Below are positions 16,878 to 26,344 of a stretch of DNA of 64,000 nt, piece by piece. Numbering within the stretch: the stretch's first letter is position 1; the number at the start of each line of letters is the position of its first letter. A model generated the notes under the pieces. The model searched no databases, was not told the origin of the DNA, and saw nothing but the letters and a program-made list of their open reading frames with translations. A program made the translations under genes and the position numbers. Source of the stretch: Acidobacteriota bacterium (lineage in GTDB: Bacteria > Acidobacteriota > JAAYUB01); the NCBI GenBank assembly GCA_018001935.1, contig JAGNHB010000008.1:1-64000 (forward strand), written 5' to 3'.

Positions 16878-17789
16878 CACCACCGGGGTTGACAAGGCTG
16901 CGTCCAGATTTGTGAACCGGAAGCGGAAACCCGACGCGGTCAGCTTTCCGGGAATCACGGCGGCGCCCCCCAGAAGCAGCTCTTCCGCCATCGTCCCGAA
17001 GATCAGGCGCAGGACCCAACCGGGTACCCGGATCAACGACGGCCGATGAAGGGCCCGCCCCAAGGCGCGGGTGAAGTCCCGGTTGGTGGCGAGGCCCGGG
17101 GCGACGACATTGACGGGCCCCTCCAGGCCCGATCCCCCGTCCAGGCAGTGGAACGCCACCCGAACCCCGTCTTCCAGGGAGATCCACGGGAAGGGTTGGC
17201 GGCCGTTCCCCAACGGTCCGCCCAACCCCGCCCGGAACACGGGCAGGACCCGTTTCAGCATCCCGCCTGCCGGGGAAAGGACCACCCCGAAGCGAAGGAA
17301 GACGGTCCGAATCCCCGCGGCGGAAGCGGGTGCCGCCGCCGCCTCCCATGCCCGGCAGACCTCCGCCAGGAAACCTTCGCCCGGCGGGGACGCTTCCGTC
17401 ACGGTCTCCCCCGGTTTCGTGTTCCCGTAGAACCCCGCGGCGGACGCGCAGAGCAATGCCTTTGGCGGGTGCGAAAGGCCCGCAAGGGCCTTGCAGAGGA
17501 GGTCCGTACCCCGGGTGCGGCTCTCCCGGATGGCCCGACGACGGGCGGCCGTCCAGCGGCCGTCGGCGATCCCGGCGCCCGCCAGGTGGACGACGGCGTC
17601 GAACCCTTCCAGCTCCCGAGGGTCCAGGCGCCCCCGCTCCGGGTCCCAGGAGACGGCGGTCCCGCCCTCTCCGCCCCCTGCCGGGGGCTTTCGCGACAGG
17701 GAGAACACCCCGTGCCCGGCTTCCCGCAAGGCGGTCGTCAAGGCCCGGCCGACAAGACCGGACGCGCCGCTCACCACGATCCTGGCCAT
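16869..17789 (-). CDS. TIGR01777-type NAD(P)-dependent epimerase (SDR family)
   Basis: A 306-residue extended short-chain dehydrogenase-like protein of the YfcH/SDR39U1 type. GASGLVG at residues 8-14 is the nucleotide-binding loop, VVHLAGAGIADGRW and SAAGFYG are family marks, and a DUF1731-like C-terminal segment ends the protein. The substrate of this family is not settled. GGAGGAG precedes the ATG. It stands alone, and its stop codon lies within the direct repeat of the adjacent MITE-like element. A 604-base gap with repeats lies upstream. Confidence 0.92.
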   Translation of the reverse strand: MARIVVSGASGLVGRALTTALREAGHGVFSLSRKPPAGGGEGGTAVSWDPERGRLDPRELEGFDAVVHLAGAGIADGRWTAARRRAIRESRTRGTDLLCKALAGLSHPPKALLCASAAGFYGNTKPGETVTEASPPGEGFLAEVCRAWEAAAAPASAAGIRTVFLRFGVVLSPAGGMLKRVLPVFRAGLGGPLGNGRQPFPWISLEDGVRVAFHCLDGGSGLEGPVNVVAPGLATNRDFTRALGRALHRPSLIRVPGWVLRLIFGTMAEELLLGGAAVIPGKLTASGFRFRFTNLDAALSTPVVQA

Positions 17790-17965
17790 TCACTCCTCCA
17801 AAGAACTCCGACGGTTCCCTCCGAATCCGATGCCGGCCGACCGGCCCGGGTTTCACCTCCCGCCCCCCGGCCGGATGCAACCAGAACCAATAATATCTCT
17901 GATTTCAATAATATCATCATACAATTCGGAAATTACGCGGCCGCAAAACGACCGGACCCATCAAA

Positions 17966-18064
17966 CCACAAAGAACGCAAAGACACGCAAAGAAGGTCCG
18001 AACTCCTGGATTTCAATAGATCTTGAAGGCCTATCATTCTTTGCGTTCTATGCGCTCTTTGTGG
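17966..18064. repeat. Inverted repeat with CACAAAG/CTTTGTG ends
   Basis: The left arm CCACAAAGAACGCAAAGA (17966-17983) pairs with a right arm that ends CTTTGTGG at 18064; the right arm carries an extra GAGCGCATA-like segment. The ends match exactly for eight bases and the inner AACGCAAAGA block also matches. Confidence 0.6.
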
Positions 18065-18088
18065 CTGAGTGGACGTATTGCGGTGCTG
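18009..18088. repeat. Dispersed repeat, copy A (partner at 50810-50890)
   Basis: Runs from GATTTCAAT to GCGGTGCTG and aligns end to end with 50810-50890 at roughly 68 of 80 positions by eye. The cores TCATTCTTTGCGT and CTTTGTGGCTGAG are shared. Confidence 0.8.
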
Positions 18089-18156
18089 GCAGAAAGAGCC
18101 GGTTGCGAAAGGCGGTTTCGGGTTGAACGGACGGCATCAATGCCGCCCAGCGCTAT

Positions 18157-18238
18157 CGACATCGCGCCCCAAGCGGGGCTGGGGACGGGTGGTTTCAGGG
18201 TTTTCTGCCGACATTGCGCCCCCTGGCGGGGCGGGGAC
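18157..18238. repeat. Two GC-rich direct repeats
   Basis: Two 30-base units, 18157-18186 and 18209-18238, both begin CGACAT and end GGGGAC, with GCGCCCC and a G-run in common. Each unit is itself partly palindromic (CGCCCC/GGGGC). Confidence 0.55.
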
Positions 18239-18393
18239 GCACAGGGTCTCGGTTCCCGGCCCCGGGGACATCGACGTCACCGGCCGCCGACGAGGGTCAA
18301 AGGCGTTGCCGTCGCCCCGGAAATGTGATAGCTTGGAGGCTTGACACACGAAAGAGGCGGCCCCTTCCGCCGGACCACCACAGGAGCAAGGAC

Positions 18394-20049
18394 ATGACGG
18401 AATTCACCCCCATCGTCGCCCCGCGCGGGAACCCGATGAGCTGCAAGGGCTGGCTCCAGGAAGCCGCCTACCGGATGATCCAGAACAACCTCGACAGCGA
18501 GGTGGCCGAGCGGCCCGCCGACCTCGTGGTGTACGGCGGGATCGGGAAGGCCGCCCGGAACTGGGACTGCTACCGGGCCATCCTGCGATCCCTTCAGGCC
18601 CTGGAGAACGACGAGACGCTCCTGGTCCAGTCGGGGAAGCCGGTGGGCGTCCTGCGGACCCACGAGATGGCCCCCCGCGTCCTCATTGCCAACTCCAACC
18701 TGGTGGGGAACTGGGCCAACTGGGAGGAGTTCCGGCGGCTCGACAAGCTCGGGTTGATGATGTACGGGCAGATGACGGCCGGCAGCTGGATCTACATCGG
18801 AACCCAGGGGATCCTCCAGGGTACCTTCGAGACCTTCGCGGCGGTGGGCCGGCAGCACTTCGGCGGCGACCTGGCCGGCAAGTTCCTGCTCACCGGCGGT
18901 TGCGGCGGCATGGGCGGCGCCCAGCCCCTGGCCGCCGTCATGGCGGGCGCCGCCTGCCTGGTGGTGGAGGTGGACCCCTCCCGCATCCACAAACGCCTGG
19001 AGACCGGATACATCGACCGGATCTCCCACCGCCTGGACGAGGCCCTCGCCTGGATCGACGCGGCGAAGGAGCGCCGGGAGCCCCTGAGCGTCGGCCTGGT
19101 GGGGAACTGCGCCGAGGTCCTGCCCGAACTGGTCTCCCGGGGCGTCACCCCCGACGTTCTCACCGACCAGACCAGCGCCCACGACCCGCTGAACGGGTAC
19201 ATCCCCGCCGGGTTCTCGCTGGAGCAGGCCGCCGAACTGCGCGCCGCGGACCCCGACGAGTACATCCGCCGCGCCGTCGACTCCATGGGGGTTCACGTCC
19301 AGGCCATGCTGGAGATGATGCGGCGCGGCGCCGTCACCTTCGACTACGGCAACAACATCCGCGCCCAGGCCCTCAAGGCGGGCGTCACGGATGCCATGGG
19401 CTTCCCGGGTTTCGTCCCGGCCTACATCCGCCCGCTCTTCTGCGAGGGGAAGGGGCCGTTCCGCTGGGTGGCGCTCAGCGGCGACCCCCGCGACATCGCC
19501 GTCACCGACGACGCGGTGCTGCGCATCTTCCCGGAGAACGAGTCCCTGGCCCGGTGGATCCGCCTGGCCCGTGAAAAGGTACACTTCCAGGGCCTCCCCG
19601 CCCGGATCTGCTGGCTGGGCTACGGGGAGAGGGACAAGATGGGCCTGGAGTTCAACCGGCTGGTCCGGGACGGCAAGATCAGCGCCCCCGTCGTCATCGG
19701 CCGCGACCACCTGGACTGCGGGTCGGTGGCCTCCCCCTTCCGCGAGACCGAGGCGATGAAGGACACCACGGACGCCGTGGCCGACTGGCCGATCCTCAAC
19801 GCCCTGGTGAACGCCGTCTCGGGGGCGGCCTGGGTGTCCTTCCACCACGGCGGCGGGGTCGGGATGGGGTACTCCCTGCACGCCGGCCAGGTCACCGTGG
19901 CCGACGGCTCGGCCCAGGCCGAACTTCGGCTGAGCCGGGTGCTGACCAACGACCCGGGCATGGGCGTGCTGCGGCACGTGGACGCCGGCTACGAACTGGC
20001 CGAACAGACGGCGGACCGTTACGGGGTCAAGGTCCCCATGCGGGGCTGA
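18394..20049 (+). CDS. hutU: Urocanate hydratase
   Basis: NAD-dependent second enzyme of histidine degradation, converting urocanate to imidazolonepropionate in the cytoplasm. The 551 residues match the usual length of about 555. Seen motifs are the NAD-binding [38 protein letters not shown] with the active-site Cys region, and [16 protein letters not shown] 18394 gives the normal N-terminus and follows AGGAGC. No hutH, hutI or hutG lies nearby in the window, so the pathway must be completed elsewhere or be incomplete. Confidence 0.96.
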   Translation: MTEFTPIVAPRGNPMSCKGWLQEAAYRMIQNNLDSEVAERPADLVVYGGIGKAARNWDCYRAILRSLQALENDETLLVQSGKPVGVLRTHEMAPRVLIANSNLVGNWANWEEFRRLDKLGLMMYGQMTAGSWIYIGTQGILQGTFETFAAVGRQHFGGDLAGKFLLTGGCGGMGGAQPLAAVMAGAACLVVEVDPSRIHKRLETGYIDRISHRLDEALAWIDAAKERREPLSVGLVGNCAEVLPELVSRGVTPDVLTDQTSAHDPLNGYIPAGFSLEQAAELRAADPDEYIRRAVDSMGVHVQAMLEMMRRGAVTFDYGNNIRAQALKAGVTDAMGFPGFVPAYIRPLFCEGKGPFRWVALSGDPRDIAVTDDAVLRIFPENESLARWIRLAREKVHFQGLPARICWLGYGERDKMGLEFNRLVRDGKISAPVVIGRDHLDCGSVASPFRETEAMKDTTDAVADWPILNALVNAVSGAAWVSFHHGGGVGMGYSLHAGQVTVADGSAQAELRLSRVLTNDPGMGVLRHVDAGYELAEQTADRYGVKVPMRG

Positions 20050-20082
20050 ACCCCGGCGGCCGCAAGGGAGGCGGGTCTCGGC

Positions 20083-20700
20083 ATGTCCGAAAAGGGCGAG
20101 AAACACTCTGACGCCGTGCTGGCGATCCTTTCGAAGGGATTCCCGAGGGGATTCTGGAAGAATGCCTTCGCCGGCCTCGACCTCACCCCGGGGGAGAACA
20201 TCCTGGACCTCGGCGCCGGCCGCGGGACCCGCACCGCGGTCATGGCCTCCCGGGTCGGGCCCCAGGGGAAAGTGACGGGCATCGAGATCTCCCCCGCCTT
20301 CCGGGGGGACTTCCTCAAACTGGCCGGGCGCTTTCCCAACATGAGCCTCAAGATGGCCCGGATCGACGGGCAGTTCTCTTTCCCGGAGCCCTTCGACCGG
20401 GTCACGCTGTTCTTCTCGCTTCACCGCTTCGAACAGCACCAGCGGATCCTCATCCTGCAGAACGCCTACGAGTGCCTGAGGCCCAACGGCAGGCTGAGCA
20501 TCCTCGACTGGAACGAGATGCGGTTCTCTGCGGCGCCCCGGATCCTCCGGAGCGTCCTGAAACGCTTCGAATGCCCCCAGGCCATCGACTTCATGGAACG
20601 GGAGTGGAAGGAGGTCCTCGGGGCCTACCGGTTCCGTGACTTCCGGGAGATCTTCTTCTTCAACGGCCGGGTCCGGCTGCTCCAGGCCGCCAGGACCTAG
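20083..20700 (+). CDS. Class I SAM-dependent methyltransferase
   Basis: A 205-residue methyltransferase. ILDLGAGRGTRTAVMA (about residues 43-58) is the SAM-binding motif I and IEISPAF supplies the acidic residue that binds the ribose. The later LRPNGRLSILDWNE is motif III-like. Substrate unknown. It begins 33 bases after hutU and ends 13 bases before the kinase gene, so it may be transcribed with either. The start codon is ATG in a GGTCTCGGC context without a strong ribosome site. Confidence 0.8.
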   Translation: MSEKGEKHSDAVLAILSKGFPRGFWKNAFAGLDLTPGENILDLGAGRGTRTAVMASRVGPQGKVTGIEISPAFRGDFLKLAGRFPNMSLKMARIDGQFSFPEPFDRVTLFFSLHRFEQHQRILILQNAYECLRPNGRLSILDWNEMRFSAAPRILRSVLKRFECPQAIDFMEREWKEVLGAYRFRDFREIFFFNGRVRLLQAART

Positions 20701-20713
20701 AGGCAGGCAGGTC

Positions 20714-22708
20714 ATGAAAAACGAACTCCTCGTTCTCCTCGTCGTCTTTCTCTTCATCGCCCTGATCTTCTGGATCACCGCGTTCTGCCTGCTCTTCTTC
20801 CCGTCCCTGAAGGCCCCCTTCGACCTCATGTTCGGGGGCTTCCCCGTCTACGGCTCCATCTCCGCCCGACCCGCCCTGTATTTCCTCGGCTTCACCCTGA
20901 TCAACGCCGTCCTCCTGTACGGCCTGTACCGGATGTTCAAGGCCCGGACGGCCGCCGCTCACGTCCCCACCCGGGAGCTCGCCGAGTACTACCTCCACAA
21001 GGGGAAGGAGGACAAGGCCATCGCGATCTACGCCGCCCTGGAGATGTGGCCGGAGGTGGCGGACCTTCGGGTGAAACGCCGGGAGTACGCCCTGGCCGTG
21101 GAGGCCTGCAACCGCATGGGTGAGGCCGGCCTGCAGCGCACGGCCGAGCTTTACGAGCTGATGGGCGACGCGAACCGCGCCCGGGTGTCGGCGTCGGAGA
21201 CCGGGAAATTCTTCCTGAACAGGCAGGACTGGGAGAAGGCGGCCAAGATGCTCTTCAAGGCCGGGGAGAAGGACAAGGCCCTGCTCTGCCTCGAGAAGGA
21301 CATCGAGTTCTCCAAGAAGTCCCTCAACCCCGACCAGTGGAAGGAGAAGGTGCGCCGGGCCGTGGAGGTGGCCGCCGAGCACAACGACTTCAACCGCGCG
21401 GGGCGCTACTGCGAGCTGGTGGCCGACACGCAGTCCGCCCTCGCCTACTACGAGAAGGCGCAGAACTACATCCGGGCCGCCCAGCTGCTGATCCGGGACG
21501 AGCGCTACGACGAGGCCATCGACACGCTGGACCTGATCTCCCCCGACGAGCCTGACCACGCGGAGGCCCTCGCCCTGATCGGGAAAGTCCATTTCAACCG
21601 CGAGATGTACATCGACGCCATGAAGTTCCTGGTGGACTTCTTCAAGAAGACCAAGGTCTGCGACGAGCGCCTGGAAGAGTTCTACATGATGGGCGTCACC
21701 CTGGAGAAGCTGGGCAAGCTCAAGCAGGCCCGGGACGTCTACGTCCGCATCAACTCCATGAAACCCTACTACATGAACGTGGACATGCGGATCGAGGCCA
21801 TCGACCAGAAAGGGGAGGAGACGGCGTCGCTGTCAGAGATCCTGGACAAGGACATGGAGGTCAAGGACCTGGAGGCCGGCGGCGAAGCCCCGCTCCGGGT
21901 CGGTGAGCGGTACGGCGAGCTGGAGGAACTCGGCCGCGGCGGGGCGGGGGTGGTTTACCGGGCCATGGACCGGCTCCTCGACCGCCCGGTGGCCCTCAAG
22001 CAGCTTCCCGAAGCCGTGGCGGACGACCCCGGGCGCCTCCAGGCCTTCTTCAAGGAGGCGAAGGCCATCGCCAAGCTGAACCACCCCAACATCGTCGGCA
22101 TCTACGACATCCTCAAGGTGGGGAGCTTCTATTACCTGGTCATGGAGTTCGTCAAGGGCGTCAGCGTGGAGAAACTGGTGGCCGGGAAGTGCCCCGCCTC
22201 CATCCGGCTCTCCCTCCACATCGCCCGGCACACGCTGCAGGCGCTGGGGTTCGCCCACCGCAACCACGTGGTCCACCAGGACATCAAGCCCGCCAACATC
22301 ATGCTGACCGACGACAAGATCGTCAAGCTCATGGACTTCGGCATCGCCTCCATGAAGGACGAGCTGCCCGACCACTCCGTGGACATCGTCATGGGCACCC
22401 CCAAGTACATCTCCCCCGAACAGCTCCAGGGGAGACCCGCGGACGAGCGGAGCGACATCTACTCCTTCGGGATCACCTTCTACGAAATGCTCACCGGCGT
22501 GCTCCCCTACCCCGACGAGGGCATCCTCCGCCACCACCTGGTGACCCCTGCCGTGCCGCCCCGGGTCCACGTGCGGGAGATCCCCGAGGACCTGGAGACC
22601 ATCGTCCTCAAGTGCCTGGCCAAGAAACCCGAGGAACGTTACCAGTCCGTCCCCGAACTGCTGGACGACCTCAAGGACCTGATCCGAAAGATCGAAACGA
22701 AGCGATGA
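20714..22708 (+). CDS. Membrane-anchored Ser/Thr protein kinase with helical repeats
   Basis: A 664-residue kinase. Two hydrophobic helices occupy about residues 4-32 and 55-72. A long array of TPR-like helical repeats covers 90-380. The kinase domain runs from about 400 to 655: glycine loop GRGGAGVVY, VALK lysine, catalytic loop HQDIKPANI near 520, DFGIAS and GTPKYISPEQL. The usual HRD arginine is Gln, so this is a non-RD kinase, but the catalytic Asp and other key residues remain. Upstream in-frame codons are ignored because ATG 20714 opens the membrane helix. The next gene starts seven bases after its stop. Confidence 0.92.
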   Translation: MKNELLVLLVVFLFIALIFWITAFCLLFFPSLKAPFDLMFGGFPVYGSISARPALYFLGFTLINAVLLYGLYRMFKARTAAAHVPTRELAEYYLHKGKEDKAIAIYAALEMWPEVADLRVKRREYALAVEACNRMGEAGLQRTAELYELMGDANRARVSASETGKFFLNRQDWEKAAKMLFKAGEKDKALLCLEKDIEFSKKSLNPDQWKEKVRRAVEVAAEHNDFNRAGRYCELVADTQSALAYYEKAQNYIRAAQLLIRDERYDEAIDTLDLISPDEPDHAEALALIGKVHFNREMYIDAMKFLVDFFKKTKVCDERLEEFYMMGVTLEKLGKLKQARDVYVRINSMKPYYMNVDMRIEAIDQKGEETASLSEILDKDMEVKDLEAGGEAPLRVGERYGELEELGRGGAGVVYRAMDRLLDRPVALKQLPEAVADDPGRLQAFFKEAKAIAKLNHPNIVGIYDILKVGSFYYLVMEFVKGVSVEKLVAGKCPASIRLSLHIARHTLQALGFAHRNHVVHQDIKPANIMLTDDKIVKLMDFGIASMKDELPDHSVDIVMGTPKYISPEQLQGRPADERSDIYSFGITFYEMLTGVLPYPDEGILRHHLVTPAVPPRVHVREIPEDLETIVLKCLAKKPEERYQSVPELLDDLKDLIRKIETKR

Positions 22709-22714
22709 GCGGCC

Positions 22715-23134
22715 ATGAAATCATTCCGTGAAGAGATCCTCATGAACATCCCCACCCGGGCGGCCCTGGTGAACATCACCCCGCGGGTCGAGGACTGCCT
22801 GGCCCGCAGCGGCATCCGGGAAGGGCTCTGCCTGGTGAACGCCATGCACATCACGGCCTCCGTCTTCATCAACGACGACGAGCGGGGGCTTCACCAGGAC
22901 TACCTCGACTGGCTGGAGGACCTGGCCCCCCACGCCCCCGTCTCCCGGTACCGCCACAACCGGACCGGCGAAGACAACGGCGACGCCCACCTCAAGCGCC
23001 AGGTGATGGGGCGGGAGGTCGTGGTGGCCGTCACGGGTGGGAAGCTCGACTTCGGCCCCTGGGAGCAGATTTTCTACGGGGAATTCGACGGGTGCCGCTC
23101 CAAGCGCATCCTGGTCAAAATCATCGGGGATTGA
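22715..23134 (+). CDS. YjbQ/UPF0047 family protein
   Basis: A 139-residue member of the YjbQ family, small trimeric proteins, some of which show weak thiamine-phosphate synthase activity. Conserved parts seen are [13 protein letters not shown], a central HQDYLDWLE, the [12 protein letters not shown] segment and [13 protein letters not shown] near the C-terminus. Length is standard. It lies between the kinase and an exported protein with gaps of only 6 and 2 bases, so all three are likely one operon, without an obvious shared role. Confidence 0.9.
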   Translation: MKSFREEILMNIPTRAALVNITPRVEDCLARSGIREGLCLVNAMHITASVFINDDERGLHQDYLDWLEDLAPHAPVSRYRHNRTGEDNGDAHLKRQVMGREVVVAVTGGKLDFGPWEQIFYGEFDGCRSKRILVKIIGD

Positions 23135-23136
23135 TC

Positions 23137-24843
23137 GTGAGAGTCTTCCTGGCCGCCTGCGTCCTGGCGATGATCGTCCCGGTTCTCCCGGCCGCGTCCT
23201 GGCAGGGGAACCCCTCGCGATGCGAGCTGAAGGGCCGGGTCCGGAGCCTCACCGGGGAGCCCGTCGACCAGGCCGAGGTGCAGCTTTACAACGAGCTGTG
23301 GCAGGGCAAGCCGCTCCGGACCGCGCGATCGGACTCCCGGGGCCAGTTCGGCCTCGCCGGCGTCCCCGCAGGGAAGTACATCCTCCGGGTCGTGAAAAGC
23401 GGCCTCGAACCGGTGGCGTACAAGGTGACGGTGAGCGTCGGCATGCCCCCGCTCACCGTCACGATGAAAGCCGCCGAACCGGAGCCGTCCGGCGACGCCT
23501 GGAGCGTGAATTCCGTCCTCCGCTCCAAGGGGGACGGGAAGGGGCCCGGGACAACCGCCGGCCCCCGGACGGACGCCGGGACCGGTCCCGGTTCGGCGGC
23601 ATCCCGCGGCAAGGTTGACGCGCCTTCCGAGTTCAGCCCCGGGAAGTCCGCTTCGTCGGCGGGCCTGGCCACCGTCTTCGGCAAGCCGGACACCCTTCTC
23701 ACCGTCGTGGAGCCGTCCGGAAAACTGTCCCGGTTCGTGGTCACCGGGGTGTACTCCCCCGGAAGGGGCGACCGGGTTGTTTTCCGGGATCTCGGTCGCG
23801 CCCGGTCCCCGGCGACGGGCGAGCCCGACGCCGGGGCGCCCGCCTCGGGGGCGGGGGACGGTGCGCCGGTCATCCAGCACTCCGGGGTGACGGCCCCCGC
23901 GGTGACCGCCCGTGTCCTGGACGCCCTGAACCCCATCCGTAGCATCAACGCCGGGATCCAGGAACACTTCCACATCAACGGTCCCCTCTCCATGGTCTAC
24001 GCTTTCGATTTCTTCCGGGGCGACTCCGTGAAGCGGGAGGTTTCCGTCAACCCCCGTTTCCAGGTCCTCTTCGAGCCCTCCGAGACCCCGACCTTCCGCT
24101 TCGGCGCCGTGGGCGGCGGCACGGGGGTCCCCAAGCCCGACGCCCCATTTTCAAGCTCGCTCAGCACCTTCTCCGGCGGTACCTTCCCGGTGCCGCCCCC
24201 GGCGGCCGCGGGCACGCGTTTCGCCTCCGGCCCCGACCTGCCGTCCGGCCCCATGGAAACCCGCCGCTTCCGGGCGTTCCTGGACGAGATCGCCACCTCG
24301 GGGCGCCCTTTCGTGGCCATCCTCAAGCGGCCCGGGAAGAGCGATTTCCAGTTTTCGGGGCCTGCCGCCGCCCGGGAGACCGGGCCCGGCATCCTTCGCT
24401 TCGACCTGTCACGGCAGTGGGCCCGGGCCCTCCCCTCCTCGGTGGTCTACGTGTACGACCTGAACAGCACCCCCGCCCCCGCGCCCCTCGCAGAGCCGGA
24501 GGCCCCCACCGAAGCCCTCCGCCGGAGTTTTTTCAGCGCCTTCTCCAGTGCCATGAACGCCCGCCTCCCCGAGGCCCCGTCCGGAAACGCCCCCGGTTCG
24601 GCCGCGTTCGCGCCCCGGGAGGCCCCGTCCTTCAGACCCATCGAACCGCTCTCCACCCTCAAGGCCCCGGGAGACCGGTCCTTCGGGCTCTTCCTTCGGG
24701 AAGCCACCCCCCTGAACGAACAGAACTTCGGTCAGTGGGACTCCATCTTCGACATGCGAATGCTGCTGGCTTACGGGGTCAAGGCCTGGGAAACACCCTC
24801 CGGGGACCTGATCCTGGTGTACTCCCCCCGCGAAGGCCGCTGA
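23137..24843 (+). CDS. Exported protein with carboxypeptidase-regulatory-like domain
   Basis: A 568-residue protein with a signal peptide (residues 1-22, ending PAAS). Residues 28-110 form a beta-sandwich of the carboxypeptidase-regulatory/CNA-B type: ELKGRVRSLTGEPVDQAEVQ, DSRGQFGLAGVPAGKY and a closing strand. The rest, rich in Pro, Ala and Ser, has no domain I recognise. The start is GTG 23137, two bases after the YjbQ gene, with GGGGA upstream. It converges on the next gene with a gap of 16 bases and no evident terminator. Confidence 0.72.
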   Translation: MRVFLAACVLAMIVPVLPAASWQGNPSRCELKGRVRSLTGEPVDQAEVQLYNELWQGKPLRTARSDSRGQFGLAGVPAGKYILRVVKSGLEPVAYKVTVSVGMPPLTVTMKAAEPEPSGDAWSVNSVLRSKGDGKGPGTTAGPRTDAGTGPGSAASRGKVDAPSEFSPGKSASSAGLATVFGKPDTLLTVVEPSGKLSRFVVTGVYSPGRGDRVVFRDLGRARSPATGEPDAGAPASGAGDGAPVIQHSGVTAPAVTARVLDALNPIRSINAGIQEHFHINGPLSMVYAFDFFRGDSVKREVSVNPRFQVLFEPSETPTFRFGAVGGGTGVPKPDAPFSSSLSTFSGGTFPVPPPAAAGTRFASGPDLPSGPMETRRFRAFLDEIATSGRPFVAILKRPGKSDFQFSGPAAARETGPGILRFDLSRQWARALPSSVVYVYDLNSTPAPAPLAEPEAPTEALRRSFFSAFSSAMNARLPEAPSGNAPGSAAFAPREAPSFRPIEPLSTLKAPGDRSFGLFLREATPLNEQNFGQWDSIFDMRMLLAYGVKAWETPSGDLILVYSPREGR

Positions 24844-24859
24844 GCGTCGGAGGGTCGGG

Positions 24860-26320
24860 TCAGGGCTCGAAGGAGAGGGATGGAGGGGCGAGGAGGTCCG
24901 TCCCCGTCAGTTCGGCGTCGTCGGGCTTGTAGTTGATGAGCACCGCCCGTTTGTTGACTTCGCCCAGGAGGGTCTCGAGGAAGACCTGGAAACGGTGGAG
25001 GACGTCCGACATCTCGGACCGCCCGGAAGCGATGATGATCTCCTCCATGAATTTTTCGTAGTCGTCCCAGTCCCGGTACATCAGGTACTTCAGGGAGAGG
25101 TCCCTGAACCGCGCCAGGTAGTCGATGAGGCGCGTGAGGTCCTCGTTGTCGGCGTTCTCCCGGTAGGTGTGGATGAAGTGGATGATGCCCTTGAGGTCCT
25201 CCCGGAGCTTGAGGGACTCCTTCAGGCGGGTGGTGAGGTTCTGGAAGATGTCGCCGCCGTCGAAGGAGGTGTCGAAGGCCTGCGCGATCTGGACGATGGC
25301 GTTCTGCAGGCAGTCCCGGATCAGGCCGTGGCTGTTCTCCACCTTGACGAAGATCTGCTGGGCCTGCCGCTGGTAGACCAGGCCGACCAGTTCGTGGTTG
25401 TAAACCTTCTTCATCTCCATCCGCAGGGCGTAGAGGATGGCGTCGATCCGCTCCTTGAGGCCCGGCGAGAGGTTGGGGTTGTCGATGACCTTGCTCTCGA
25501 GGAAGTCCGCGAGGAGGTTAAGTTCCGAGCGGATCAGCACGAAGATCATGATGGAGTTTTTCAGCGGGCGGTCCAGCTTGAGGTCCACCTCGATGAACTT
25601 CAGGTAGTTGAGGAGCCGGAACAGCTCCAGGAAGACCTTGGCCACGTGCTGCCGGAGCTGGTCGCTCTGGATGTTCTTCACGATCAGGGCCAGGCGCTTG
25701 TTCTGGATCTTGTCGTAGTGGGGCTTGAACTTGAAGTTGATGAGGAGTTCGATGAACTTGCACCGCTTGATCTCGCGGATCAGGATGCGGCCGATGGAGG
25801 TGAAGGACTGGTAGGAGACGTGGGAGCCCTTGCAGATGTCCGTGATGATGGTGCGGATGTCCGAGAGCGAGTCGAGGAGGAGGGTGACGCTGTCCTCCGG
25901 CGACGGTTGCTCCATGAGCTTCTCCAGGAAGGAGTCCAGGACGAAGTCCCGCTTGAGCTCGTTCTCGATGTAGCGCTCGAAGAGGATGAGGTTGTGCCGT
26001 TCCCGGGTCAGGATCTCGGTGCAGAGGAAGCTCATGCGCACCGAGACGTTCTGGACCACCCAGAGTTCTTCCGTGAAGTCCTTGTTCAGGATCTCGCTGA
26101 TCTCGTAGTCCGAGAGGGGGTGGTTCTTGACGCGGAAGAAGCGTTCAAAGGAGTTGATCCACATCTCCAGCTCGAACAAATACTCCGACTTCTTCTCCCG
26201 GGCCAGGCTGTCGAGCCAGTCCTTCAGGGAGGCGGAGAAGGGGGTCCTGACGCGGTCGGCCAGGTTCGGCGCCAGCTCCACGTAGTCGCTGATGGGTGTG
26301 ACAATTTCGTTTTCCTTCAT
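24860..26320 (-). CDS. Large all-helical protein of unknown function
   Basis: A 486-residue cytoplasmic protein without signal peptide or membrane segments. It is almost entirely predicted helix, rich in Leu, Glu, Lys and Arg, with several amphipathic runs such as LKDWLDSLAREKKSEYLFEL and FLETLLGEVNKRAVLINY. Codon use includes fewer extreme GC choices than its neighbours only because of amino-acid content. ATG 26320 is preferred to a GTG nine bases upstream because GGGGTGA sits at good spacing before it. It has its own promoter and is a single-gene unit. I do not recognise the family; a scaffold role is possible but unproved. Confidence 0.68.
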   Translation of the reverse strand: MKENEIVTPISDYVELAPNLADRVRTPFSASLKDWLDSLAREKKSEYLFELEMWINSFERFFRVKNHPLSDYEISEILNKDFTEELWVVQNVSVRMSFLCTEILTRERHNLILFERYIENELKRDFVLDSFLEKLMEQPSPEDSVTLLLDSLSDIRTIITDICKGSHVSYQSFTSIGRILIREIKRCKFIELLINFKFKPHYDKIQNKRLALIVKNIQSDQLRQHVAKVFLELFRLLNYLKFIEVDLKLDRPLKNSIMIFVLIRSELNLLADFLESKVIDNPNLSPGLKERIDAILYALRMEMKKVYNHELVGLVYQRQAQQIFVKVENSHGLIRDCLQNAIVQIAQAFDTSFDGGDIFQNLTTRLKESLKLREDLKGIIHFIHTYRENADNEDLTRLIDYLARFRDLSLKYLMYRDWDDYEKFMEEIIIASGRSEMSDVLHRFQVFLETLLGEVNKRAVLINYKPDDAELTGTDLLAPPSLSFEP

Positions 26321-26344
26321 GAGGCTCACCCCCTGATACGTTGA

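Larger units (their letters stand above)
17790..18393. other. 604-base gap with low-GC stretch and several repeats
   Basis: Begins with an A/T-rich run (about 17888-17935) that is unlike the rest of the window. Next comes an inverted repeat with arms of the CCACAAAGAACGCAAAGA type (17966-18064), overlapping a copy of a dispersed repeat at 18009-18088. Two GC-rich direct repeats follow (18157-18186 and 18209-18238). A possible hutU promoter (TTGCCG at 18306-18311, 17 bases, TAGCTT) lies near the end. I see no gene. Confidence 0.6.

Noticed and set aside
18277..20829. 850-codon minus-strand frame opposite hutU
   Set aside because: Shadow frame created by the strong third-position GC of hutU; no ribosome site and no family resemblance.
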